NCBI GenBank assembly: GCA_937925895.1
Contig: CALANC010000017.1
Span: 1-6,369, forward strand
Length of the DNA stretch: 6,369 nt
Source: an uncultured Desulfobacterales bacterium
Lineage (GTDB): Bacteria; Desulfobacterota; Desulfobacteria; Desulfobacterales; UBA11574
Direction of reading: 5' to 3'
The position numbers and the translations under genes are program-made. Shown piece by piece: positions 1 to 6,151 of the stretch; positions within the stretch are counted from its first letter, which is position 1; each line of letters starts with the position of its first letter. The notes below the pieces were generated by a model. The model was not told the origin of the DNA. It worked only from the letters and a program-made list of their open reading frames with translations, and did not search any database.

Positions 1-669
1 TTGTTGGATATTTTTGAAAAAGCAAGCCAGAAACTGACGCCTGTTTTAGCCCATGGCCATGTAGCTTTGATGAAAGTTATAGATAAGCATTTTTCAATGA
101 TCAAAAAACGAGCAGGAGATAAGAGTCTGGTTTTAGTTGAAATCGGCACAACAAGAGAGCATTTAAAAGGGCAGGGTTCAACGGAAAAGCTTGCTAGATT
201 CTGTAATGACCGACAAATCCATTTTATCACTGTCGACATGGATCCCATCAACAGTGACAGTGTCCGGGGTTCTGTAAGAAAGATAAATGCTGATTTTGAA
301 GTGGTCACTGCCAAAGGCGAGCAATTTCTTGCAGATTACAAGGACCCAATAGACTTTGTATTTTTAGATGCTTACGACTTTGACCATGGCTATCATTCGG
401 AAGCACGACAGGCAAGATATGAAAGAAATCTGGGTGAAAAAATAAATGATGAAGCGTGCTATAAAATGCACTTGGATTGTGCCATATTACTTATTTCAAA
501 GCTTAGTCCATGGGGAATAATAGGATTCGATGATGTTTGGTTCAAAGACAATGTCTGGACTGGGAAGGGGACGACTGCTATGCCTTATCTTTTTTCTAAT
601 GGGTTTAAAGTAATTTTAAAGGGAGACAGCGTTGCCATTTTAGTACGAAACAGTTTTGAGATTTCTTAA
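1..669 (+). CDS. Class I SAM-dependent methyltransferase-like protein (5' end uncertain)
   Basis: Probably a small cytosolic methyltransferase. The read frame gives 222 residues with a Rossmann-type pattern. A VEIGT motif at residues 46-50 resembles SAM-binding motif I. An acidic strand end, TVDMDP, lies at 77-82. A FVFLDAYDFDHG stretch at 119-130 looks like the post-motif II/motif III acidic region, and a GIIGFDDVW strand lies at 172-180. Family knowledge: such short methyltransferases are common in surface-polysaccharide loci, where they methylate sugars. The substrate here cannot be told. The frame is open from the first base, which reads TTG TTG, so the gene may start upstream; the first internal ATG is residue 24. 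It ends in TAA and is separated by 226 bases from the next gene, so it may be a different transcription unit. It looks more AT-rich than the genes downstream of 2000. A non-catalytic Rossmann protein is an alternative. Confidence 0.6.
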   Translation: MLDIFEKASQKLTPVLAHGHVALMKVIDKHFSMIKKRAGDKSLVLVEIGTTREHLKGQGSTEKLARFCNDRQIHFITVDMDPINSDSVRGSVRKINADFEVVTAKGEQFLADYKDPIDFVFLDAYDFDHGYHSEARQARYERNLGEKINDEACYKMHLDCAILLISKLSPWGIIGFDDVWFKDNVWTGKGTTAMPYLFSNGFKVILKGDSVAILVRNSFEIS

Positions 670-895
670 TTAATATAACTTATTAAATCAATAAACCTAA
701 AGAGATACTTGAAGCAAACCATATAAACAGTTTGAGGAGATGACTGCACATTTAGCATGATTTGAATATCAGGTGCTCAATAAACATGAAAGAACTCAGT
801 GAATGTCAGGTATTGATCAAGTTTTATTAATAATAAATTGTTTTTGGTTTGAACAAATCAATAGTTATGCTGCATTTTATGGTATTGGAGACTTT
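670..895. other. AT-rich intergenic region, possible promoter region of the downstream operon
   Basis: This 226-base gap is the largest in the window and precedes a run of tightly spaced genes, so it is the most likely place for a promoter. Only weak hexamers are visible (for example TTGGTT at 844-849 and TATGCT at 866-871, 16 bases apart), and I do not call one. The frame of the downstream gene is open back to an ATG at 803, but the 31 extra residues do not resemble any Rossmann N-terminus. No hairpin followed by a T-run is seen after the upstream gene. Confidence 0.35.
887..890 (+). promoter_or_regulatory. Ribosome binding site deciding the oxidoreductase start
   Basis: GGAG lies five bases before the ATG at 896. 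That ATG places the GFGKMG dinucleotide-binding loop at the expected distance from the N-terminus, so it is preferred over the in-frame ATG at 803. Confidence 0.7.
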
Positions 896-1894
896 ATGAA
901 TATTGGAATAATCGGATTCGGGAAAATGGGGCATGTACGCGCAGAAGCTATAAAAAGGTCAGGCCGTGGACAGGTGAAGCGGGTTTTTGATAACAATATT
1001 CAAGTGGATTTTGAGAATTATTCCGTTGCTGCAACTCACCTTGACATTATCAATGATCCGTCTCTTGATGCTATTTTTGTTTGCACTCCCATTTTTCTCA
1101 ATAAAGAAATGACAATTGCGGGACTGAAAAATGGGAAGCACGTTTTTTGCGAAAAACCTCCTGCCCTTAACGCTAAAGATATCATGGAAATAAGGGAAAT
1201 AGAAGCTGCTAGCGGCAATAAATTAATGTATGGATTTAACCATCGTCACCACACAAGCATAAAGTATATGAAAAACCTCATATCCAGCGGTGAATATGGC
1301 GAGGTCATCTGGATGCGTGGTCGTTACGGCAAGAGCGTGGATGCGAATTTCTTTGAAACATGGCGTGCAAAAAAGCAATTTGCAGGTGGCGGCATCCTTT
1401 TTGATCAAGGTATTCACATGGTTGATCTTTTTTTGTATTTCGGAGGGGAATTTGATCAAATATCATCCTTCGTTTCTAATAACTATTGGAAGGCAGATAT
1501 CGAAGACAATGTTTTTGCTATCCTAAAAAATAGCCAGACTGGCATGACGGCCTCTTTGCATTCAACCATGACCCAGTGGCGACACTTGTTCTCGCTTGAA
1601 GTGTTTCTCAGTCGGGGGTATATGACTTTAAACGGGCTTCGCACATCATCCCAAACGTATGGTGATGAGATTCTCTCCATTGCGAAAAATCGGACTACCG
1701 CACCGGCGGCAACATGGGAAGATGAAGAAAAAATCACCTATCATGAGGATAAGTCATGGCGGTCGGAGGTCGACCATTTCTTTGATGCAATTGAACAGGA
1801 CAAAGAAATAAGTATCGGTAACTCTGGAGATGCATTGAATGTTATGCAAACCATTGAAGCCATTTACGATGGAGACCCAAGCTATGAACGCTGA
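896..1894 (+). CDS. Gfo/Idh/MocA-family NAD(P)-dependent sugar oxidoreductase
   Basis: Cytosolic NAD(P)-dependent dehydrogenase acting on a sugar, sugar nucleotide or cyclitol. The 332-residue length is normal for the family. The N-terminal Rossmann domain starts with MNIGIIGFGKMG (GxGxxG at residues 7-12). The family EKP motif is at 86-88, with K87 the expected catalytic lysine. The C-terminal domain carries GGGILFDQGIHMVDLF from 164, including D170, H174 and D177 of the usual GGGxLxDxGxHxxD substrate motif. I chose the ATG at 896 because of its SD site and because the Rossmann strand begins there. The last 11 bases overlap the SIS-domain gene, which argues for translational coupling and a shared operon. 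Family knowledge: members oxidise or reduce hydroxyls on inositols, UDP-sugars and nucleotide-linked ketosugars; sequence alone does not give the substrate. In this context it probably serves the glycan precursor pathway. Confidence 0.85.
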   Translation: MNIGIIGFGKMGHVRAEAIKRSGRGQVKRVFDNNIQVDFENYSVAATHLDIINDPSLDAIFVCTPIFLNKEMTIAGLKNGKHVFCEKPPALNAKDIMEIREIEAASGNKLMYGFNHRHHTSIKYMKNLISSGEYGEVIWMRGRYGKSVDANFFETWRAKKQFAGGGILFDQGIHMVDLFLYFGGEFDQISSFVSNNYWKADIEDNVFAILKNSQTGMTASLHSTMTQWRHLFSLEVFLSRGYMTLNGLRTSSQTYGDEILSIAKNRTTAPAATWEDEEKITYHEDKSWRSEVDHFFDAIEQDKEISIGNSGDALNVMQTIEAIYDGDPSYER

Positions 1895-2450
1895 ACAATT
1901 TTTGAGTGAATACTTTAAAGAGTTTCACATGGTTGCTGAACCGCCTGATATATACAGTCAGTTGGACTCGTTACGCAATTCAATGCTGGATGTGAAAAAG
2001 AAAGGCGGCAAGGTTATATTGGCCGGAAACGGCGCCAGTGCTTCTATTGCCAGTCATTTCGCTCTGGATTTCACCAAACAGGGGAAAGTAAGGGCCATAA
2101 CTTTTAACGATGCCAGCCTGATTACCGCCTATGGCAATGATTAAGGCTATGAGAAATGGTTGGAAAAAGCTATTGTCCATCATGGAATGCAGGATGATCT
2201 CGCTATCCTCATCAGTTCCAGTGGCAAATCTCCCAACATGGTGAACGCTGCCCGAGAGGCACATAATTTGGGTATCAAAGTTGTCACAATGACAGGATTT
2301 GCTCCTGATAATTCTTTGAAGCTTCTTGGTGACCTTAATTTATGGGTCGATAGCAGATCTTACAATATTGTTGAATCGGTGCATGCATTCTGGCTCGCCG
2401 CCGTATGTGACCTGATTATAGGCAAAAGTGAATACGGTGTTTCGGAGTAA
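1884..2450 (+). pseudogene. SIS-domain sugar-phosphate isomerase (GmhA-like), interrupted by an in-frame TAA
   Basis: Read through the stop, this is a 188-codon frame, close to the usual GmhA length of about 190. The start at 1884 has GGAG at 1871-1874 and overlaps the preceding gene by 11 bases. Residues 48-54, GNGASAS, form the sugar-phosphate-binding loop. HFALDF follows at 58-63, the GND motif at 84-86, and SSSGKSPN at 111-118 is the second phosphate-binding serine loop. A C-terminal helix, YNIVESVHAFW, runs from 160. Codon 87 (2142-2144) is TAA where GmhA relatives have Tyr or Phe (GND-Y/F-GYE); a single base change from TAT or TAC explains it. The frame continues unbroken for 101 codons, so decay is recent, or the base is a sequencing error. 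From memory of E. coli GmhA, catalytic Glu65 aligns with D62 or L61 and His180 with A172, so it is probably a GmhA-like subgroup rather than true sedoheptulose-7-phosphate isomerase. Expected role: ketose/aldose sugar-phosphate isomerisation. Confidence 0.8.
2142..2144 (+). other. Premature ochre codon inside the SIS-domain gene
   Basis: TAA follows GGC AAT GAT and precedes GGC TAT GAG AAA TGG in one continuous frame. The flanking residues GND and GYE match both sides of a motif conserved in GmhA-type isomerases, so exactly one sense codon has been replaced and nothing is inserted or deleted. TAA also serves as a normal terminator at 667-669 and 2448-2450, so there is no sign of a recoded genetic code. 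Confidence 0.9.
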
Positions 2451-2456
2451 AGTCCA

Positions 2457-3374
2457 ATGCCTAAACTGAGAGTAGGTATTACACCATCGAGTTTTGCCGC
2501 TTCAAACCAGAAGCCCAAATTGGCCCTGGAAGCGGCAGGGGTCGAAGTTATTGATAATCCCTATGGCCGGCGACTTACCGAAGCGGAGGCTTTTGATTAC
2601 TTAGCTGATAAAGATGGCCTCATTGCTGGCCTGGAGCCGTTGACCAGAAAAGTCCTGAAAAACGCCAAGTCATTGAAAGCCATAGCCCGTGTGGGAATCG
2701 GCATTGAAAATATTGATCTGGATGCTGCCCGGCACTTTGGGATAAAAGTATCCAATACCCCTGATGGTCCCACACATGCCGTGGCTGAGATGACTCTTGC
2801 CACTGCGTTGGTATTAAGCCGTAAGTTGCTTGAGACAGATCGTAAAATGCACCAGGGACATTGGGCCAAAAACATCGGCAGAGGGCTTAAAGGACAAAAA
2901 GTGCTTTTTATAGGTTATGGCCGCATAGGCCGCGTGACAGCGAACCTGATGCGGAATTTTGGAGTTGAGATCCTTGTTTACGATCCTTTTATTACGAAAA
3001 AAGATCTCAAGAATAATGAAAAACAGGTAACCCTGGAGGAAGGGTTGCCTCAAGCAGATATTATTACTTTGCATGCCAACAGCCGTGATGTCGTTCTTGG
3101 TCAAAAACAATTCGATAAGGTCAAAAAAGGTGTCATTCTCCTGAATTCTGCGCGCGGGGAACTTATTGATGAAAAAGCCCTTATACAGGCGCTTGAATCC
3201 GGTAAGGTGGCATCAGGGTGGTTTGACGCCTTCTGGGAAGAACCTTACCAGGGAGGCCTTCTGAAGTTTGAAAACATCCTATTGACACCGCATATGGGGA
3301 CCTATACGGAACAGTGCCGGCTTGCAATGGAGATGGATGCCGTTAACAATCTACTACGTGATCTGGTGGTTTAG
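2457..3374 (+). CDS. D-isomer-specific 2-hydroxyacid dehydrogenase (phosphoglycerate dehydrogenase-like)
   Basis: Cytosolic NAD-dependent enzyme interconverting a D-2-hydroxyacid and a 2-keto acid. It has 305 residues, the catalytic core only; the C-terminal ACT domain of many SerA proteins is absent. Visible features in order: the substrate-loop motif RVGIGIENID at 78-87; the NAD-binding GYGRIG at 153-158, with D176 ending strand two as expected for NAD preference; and the catalytic triad R233 (NSARGELID), E262 (FWEEP) and H279 (TPHMG). The R-to-E spacing of 29 equals that recalled for E. coli SerA. The segment LHANSRD at 205-211 replaces the usual LHxPLT, a small departure in the active-site region. 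The start has GGAG at 2444-2447 and lies six bases after the SIS gene stop. Location in a glycan operon and lack of a regulatory domain suggest it acts on a pathway-specific sugar acid rather than in serine synthesis, but ordinary 3-phosphoglycerate activity is not excluded. Confidence 0.85.
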   Translation: MPKLRVGITPSSFAASNQKPKLALEAAGVEVIDNPYGRRLTEAEAFDYLADKDGLIAGLEPLTRKVLKNAKSLKAIARVGIGIENIDLDAARHFGIKVSNTPDGPTHAVAEMTLATALVLSRKLLETDRKMHQGHWAKNIGRGLKGQKVLFIGYGRIGRVTANLMRNFGVEILVYDPFITKKDLKNNEKQVTLEEGLPQADIITLHANSRDVVLGQKQFDKVKKGVILLNSARGELIDEKALIQALESGKVASGWFDAFWEEPYQGGLLKFENILLTPHMGTYTEQCRLAMEMDAVNNLLRDLVV

Positions 3375-3397
3375 TAATTTGCGGGATATTATCAATT

Positions 3398-4156
3398 ATG
3401 TCATTTACCCTCGATATTAAAGGAAAGATTTCTCTCATTACCGGTGGTACCCGCGGCATTGGGGCGGCCATTGCCGACACCTTTGCAGATGCAGATGCAG
3501 ACATAATTATTACCGGGACCCAAAAGGCAAGTGTTACTAAGCGGGTTGAAGAACTCAAAAGAAAAACCAAAGGATCAGTTGAGGGATGGGTTACTGATCT
3601 GACTGATGTTAATTCGCTTGACGAGATCTGCGGTCGCATCCGATCGTTGCCACAGCTTGATATTCTGGTCAACAATGCAGGAATCAATCATATTGTCCCT
3701 ATCGATGAAATAAAATATTATGACCTGGAGCGCCTCATAACCATTAACCTCAATGCTCCTACCCTTCTTTCCGGTGCGGCCGCCATTCTTATGAAGCAAG
3801 CGGGGTGGGGAAGGATTGTTAATATTGCCTCCATCTGGAGTGTCATTACCAAGACGGGCCGGGCTATGTATACCGCAAGTAAATTCGGGCTTGTTGGTCT
3901 GACCAAGACAACGGCGGTTGATCTTGGACCATACAATATCCTGGTAAATGCCGTTTCTCCGGGCTTTACCCTCACAGATTTAACCAATTCCACCGTTCCA
4001 GCAGATGAACAAAAACGGATTGCCGAACAAGTTCCTATGCGCCGCTTCGCACAGCCTGATGAAATGGCCCATGTTGTCCTTTTTCTCTGCAGTGAATTGA
4101 ATACCTATCTTACCGGACAAAATATAGTTGTTGATGGAGGGTTTGTTAATGTCTAG
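3398..4156 (+). CDS. SDR-family NAD(P)-dependent oxidoreductase (FabG-like classical SDR)
   Basis: Classical short-chain dehydrogenase of 252 residues, cytosolic. The cofactor loop TGGTRGIG is at 15-22; R19 is compatible with NADP use. A D67 acidic residue follows in TDL, and NNAG lies at 92-95. The catalytic tetrad is complete: N117, S145, Y158 and K162, with YTASK at 158-162. The SPG motif at 187-189 and the C-terminal VVDGGF are also typical. FabG-like SDRs reduce ketones or oxidise hydroxyls on many substrates; the location suggests a sugar or cyclitol ketone rather than a fatty-acid intermediate. Only a weak SD (GGGA, 3383-3386) precedes the ATG, 23 bases after the dehydrogenase stop. 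Its last eight bases overlap the cyclase gene, which supports translational coupling. A three-unit hexanucleotide repeat at 3485-3502 encodes ADADAD where relatives normally have a conserved glycine before the second strand. Confidence 0.85.
   Translation: MSFTLDIKGKISLITGGTRGIGAAIADTFADADADIIITGTQKASVTKRVEELKRKTKGSVEGWVTDLTDVNSLDEICGRIRSLPQLDILVNNAGINHIVPIDEIKYYDLERLITINLNAPTLLSGAAAILMKQAGWGRIVNIASIWSVITKTGRAMYTASKFGLVGLTKTTAVDLGPYNILVNAVSPGFTLTDLTNSTVPADEQKRIAEQVPMRRFAQPDEMAHVVLFLCSELNTYLTGQNIVVDGGFVNV
3485..3502 (+). repeat. Short tandem hexanucleotide repeat within the SDR gene
   Basis: Three in-frame units, GCAGAT, GCAGAT and GCAGAC, encode Ala-Asp three times. The protein length around it fits the SDR family, so this looks like local codon repetition rather than an expansion. 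Slippage in units of six would keep the frame. Confidence 0.6.
4136..4140 (+). promoter_or_regulatory. Strong ribosome binding site inside the SDR gene, deciding the cyclase start
   Basis: GGAGG, eight bases before the ATG at 4149, is the best SD site in the window. It lies within the last codons of the SDR gene, in the VVDGGF-coding stretch. It fixes the cyclase start at 4149 rather than at an in-frame start codon at 4128. Confidence 0.8.
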
Positions 4157-5213
4157 GGATTTAACCATTCATTCGGCTATTCATGATTATACAGTAAATT
4201 TTGTTGATGATTTTACAAAGTCATTACATGGATTGGTTACTCCCGACGACATGCTGCTGATTGATGCGAATGTCGCCGATCTATACAAAGATCGCTTGCA
4301 GCCTATTTTAATTAAATTTCCACATATCATTATCCAGGCGACCGAAGAGAAAAAAAACTATACGGAATTAGTTCCAATAATTGAAAAACTCATTCAACTG
4401 GGTTTTCGTAAAAACAATAAAATCTTTGCTATTGGCGGTGGCATCACCCAGGATATCGCGACCTTTATAGCAGCGAATCTCTATCGCGGGGTAGAATGGT
4501 ACTTTTTCCCCACAACACTCCTGGCGCAGGCTGACAGTTGTATTGGTGGCAAGGCTTCCATTAACTTTGGTCCTTATAAGAACCTCCTGGGCAACTTTTA
4601 TCCACCCTGGAAGATATTCATCGATCTGTCATTTATCGATACCCTGCCCCGTAAGGAGATTGTTTCGGGCCTTGGCGAAATGACCCATTTCTACTTTGTT
4701 TCTGGTGAATGTGATTATCAGGTCATGCGGGAATCTTATTCAAAAGCATTTGATGACAAAACCACTCTTGAGAAGCTTGTCCACCGAAACTTGAATATTA
4801 AAAAGGCAACGATTGAAATTGATGAATTTGATCGCAAGGAGCGTTTAATTTTCAATTACGGTCACTCCTTCGGCCACGCGATTGAATCTGTAACGGGATA
4901 TCGTATACCCCATGGCATCGCAGTCAGCTATGGCATGGATATTGCCAATTTTGTTTCCCTGAAAATGGGATTGATTGATGAGAGCCAGTATCAAAAAATG
5001 CGAGAGGTTTTACAGTTCAACTGGCAGGAAGTGCCCCTGGGAAATATCGATATTAATTCTTTTCTGAACGCCCTTCGGAAAGACAAAAAAAATATCGGTT
5101 CTGAAGTGCGGGTGATCCTGACGCGGGGCCTGGGGCAGATGTTTATCTCTAGCCTGAATATTGATGGGCAGGCTGACAATTGGATAAGAGAGTATTTTAC
5201 AAATCAGATATAG
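4149..5213 (+). CDS. AroB-like sugar-phosphate cyclase (3-dehydroquinate synthase superfamily)
   Basis: NAD- and metal-dependent cyclase of 354 residues. The NAD-binding GGGITQD is at 96-102. PTTLLAQADSCIGGK runs 121-135, giving D129 and K135, and KNLLG from 144 gives K144 and N145. GLGEM contains metal ligand E177, and K218 precedes DE at 225-226. R232, N236, H239 and H243 lie in ERLIFNYGHSFGHAIE, H255 in PHGIAV, and KDKK at 311-314. From memory of Aspergillus DHQ synthase, these match D146, K152, K161, N162, E194, K250, R264, N268, H271, H275, H287 and K356. K197 aligns with H180, and the usual HGE after H287 reads HGI. Keeping R264, the substrate-carboxylate residue, favours a DAHP-like 2-keto acid over sedoheptulose 7-phosphate. 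Its place in a glycan operon, away from other shikimate genes, suggests a specialised cyclase; a second housekeeping aroB would be expected elsewhere. It overlaps the SDR gene by 8 bases. Confidence 0.85.
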   Translation: MSRDLTIHSAIHDYTVNFVDDFTKSLHGLVTPDDMLLIDANVADLYKDRLQPILIKFPHIIIQATEEKKNYTELVPIIEKLIQLGFRKNNKIFAIGGGITQDIATFIAANLYRGVEWYFFPTTLLAQADSCIGGKASINFGPYKNLLGNFYPPWKIFIDLSFIDTLPRKEIVSGLGEMTHFYFVSGECDYQVMRESYSKAFDDKTTLEKLVHRNLNIKKATIEIDEFDRKERLIFNYGHSFGHAIESVTGYRIPHGIAVSYGMDIANFVSLKMGLIDESQYQKMREVLQFNWQEVPLGNIDINSFLNALRKDKKNIGSEVRVILTRGLGQMFISSLNIDGQADNWIREYFTNQI

Positions 5214-5359
5214 CAATAATGTAGAAACTTAAGCTGTAGGCGCTGTTGTCTTCATTAAATGGTGAATCTACGCACGAGAACAAAGTGATCATGCATAATT
5301 CAACCAAAAAGCTTACCACTCTCCAGACTAAAAACACTTTTGGATTAAAAGGATTAACA
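5214..5359. other. 146-base intergenic gap before the aldolase gene
   Basis: The tight gene packing breaks here. The aldolase frame is open upstream to a TTG at 5246 and an ATG at 5291, but the extra residues are low-complexity, have no good SD site and are not part of the family. A CATAAT hexamer at 5294-5299 could be a -10 element, but no good -35 is found 16-18 bases upstream. An AT-rich imperfect inverted repeat (5304-5311 with 5337-5343) lies just before the SD. I see no terminator, so cotranscription with upstream genes remains likely. Confidence 0.4.
5348..5353 (+). promoter_or_regulatory. Ribosome binding site deciding the aldolase start
   Basis: AAAGGA lies six bases before the ATG at 5360. 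The protein from that ATG begins like other HpcH/HpaI aldolases (LKEKL, then a glycine-containing strand), so this start is preferred over the upstream TTG at 5246 or ATG at 5291. Confidence 0.7.
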
Positions 5360-6151
5360 ATGTCACTTCGAATCAACCTCAAAGAAAAACTGAACCGTCG
5401 TGAGCTTACCATAGGCTCCTGGCTATCATGGGGATTCAGTCCGACCACTGAAGTGATGGCCAGATCCGGATTTGAGTGGCTGGTTATTGATATGGAGCAT
5501 ACGGCCATTGATTATGCCGAGGCACACCAAATGATCCAGACCATTGACCTGGCCGGTTGTGTGCCTCTCGTAAGGGTTGGCGATAATGATCCGCTTATTA
5601 TCAAACGTGTCTTCGATTGCGGCGCTCACGGCATCCTGGTTCCCATGATCAACAGCCCCGATGAAGCAAGACTTGCTGTCGAGGCAGCCTACTATCCGCC
5701 CAAGGGCACGCGGGGTGTTGGCTTGTCACGGGCCCAAGATTACGGAATAGGGTTTCATGACTATCGGGCCAGGGCCTTGGAGCAAACTGTCGTTATTGTA
5801 CAAATTGAACATATGCAAGGCGTTGAAAATCTGGAAGCTATTCTGGCAGTTGAAGGCGTGGACGGTTTCATTATCGGGCCATATGATCTCTCTGGTTCAT
5901 TGAATCAACCAGGTAATTTTGATCATCCGGATGTTAAAAAGGCTCTCGAACGGGTGAGCGTAATCATGAACGACTCCCCTAAACCGGGAGGGTATCATGT
6001 TGTTTCGACCAACCATGAAGAGTTGAGGCAACGTATCAATGAAGGATACAAATTTATTGCCTATGGTGATGATATGGTCATGTTTGCTGAAAAAGTCAAA
6101 ACAGAAATAGAGTTTATTCAGTCTCTCGAATTTTTAAAAAAGAATGTCTGA
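5360..6151 (+). CDS. HpcH/HpaI-family metal-dependent pyruvate aldolase
   Basis: Cytosolic class II aldolase of 263 residues, the usual family size (about 250-270). Known members cleave or form 4-hydroxy-2-oxo acids, joining pyruvate to an aldehyde. Family signatures in order: DMEHTAID from 44 with catalytic-type H47; PLVRVG from 69 with the substrate-carboxylate arginine R72; GILVPMINSPDEA at 91-103; YPPKGTRGVG at 112-121; metal ligand E150 in VQIEHMQG; and metal ligand D176 in IGPYDLSGS. The active site therefore looks complete. The gene overlaps the next one by eight bases (ATG inside AAG AAT GTC TGA), so the aldolase and cytidylyltransferase are probably made together. Next to a cytidylyltransferase, the synthesis direction giving a 2-keto-3-deoxy sugar acid is the natural guess; the acceptor aldehyde is unknown. 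Catabolic aldolases such as those for 2-keto-3-deoxy-rhamnonate are the main alternative, but no catabolic partners are seen. Confidence 0.85.
   Translation: MSLRINLKEKLNRRELTIGSWLSWGFSPTTEVMARSGFEWLVIDMEHTAIDYAEAHQMIQTIDLAGCVPLVRVGDNDPLIIKRVFDCGAHGILVPMINSPDEARLAVEAAYYPPKGTRGVGLSRAQDYGIGFHDYRARALEQTVVIVQIEHMQGVENLEAILAVEGVDGFIIGPYDLSGSLNQPGNFDHPDVKKALERVSVIMNDSPKPGGYHVVSTNHEELRQRINEGYKFIAYGDDMVMFAEKVKTEIEFIQSLEFLKKNV

Noticed and set aside
666..673. TTAATTAA palindrome at the methyltransferase stop as a terminator
   Set aside because: It is all A/T, very short, and not a GC stem followed by a T-run.
715..734. CAAAC...GTTTG inverted repeat as an operator or attenuator
   Set aside because: Only five base pairs with a ten-base loop, expected by chance in AT-rich DNA.
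740..760. Six-codon open frame after GAGGAG at 734-739, as a possible leader peptide
   Set aside because: The SD-like sequence abuts the ATG with no spacer, the frame has no regulatory codon run, and no attenuator hairpin follows.
803..895. N-terminal extension of the Gfo/Idh oxidoreductase from an ATG at 803
   Set aside because: The 31 residues do not fit the family, and a GGAG site five bases before the ATG at 896 gives a standard Rossmann start.
2142..2144. Programmed recoding of the TAA codon
   Set aside because: TAA is not a selenocysteine or pyrrolysine codon, it is used as a normal stop elsewhere here, and no stimulatory structure is evident.
2160..2450. Independent gene for the second half of the SIS protein starting at TTG 2160
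   Set aside because: It continues the same frame and domain as 1884-2141 and lacks a convincing SD site, so a single interrupted gene is the simpler reading.
5246..5359. Extension of the aldolase to a TTG at 5246 or an ATG at 5291
   Set aside because: No SD site, low-complexity residues, and the family N-terminus begins at the ATG at 5360, which has AAAGGA upstream.
959..5508. Many open frames on the minus strand, up to about 114 codons
   Set aside because: All lie opposite well-supported genes, show no recognisable domains and have no independent support.
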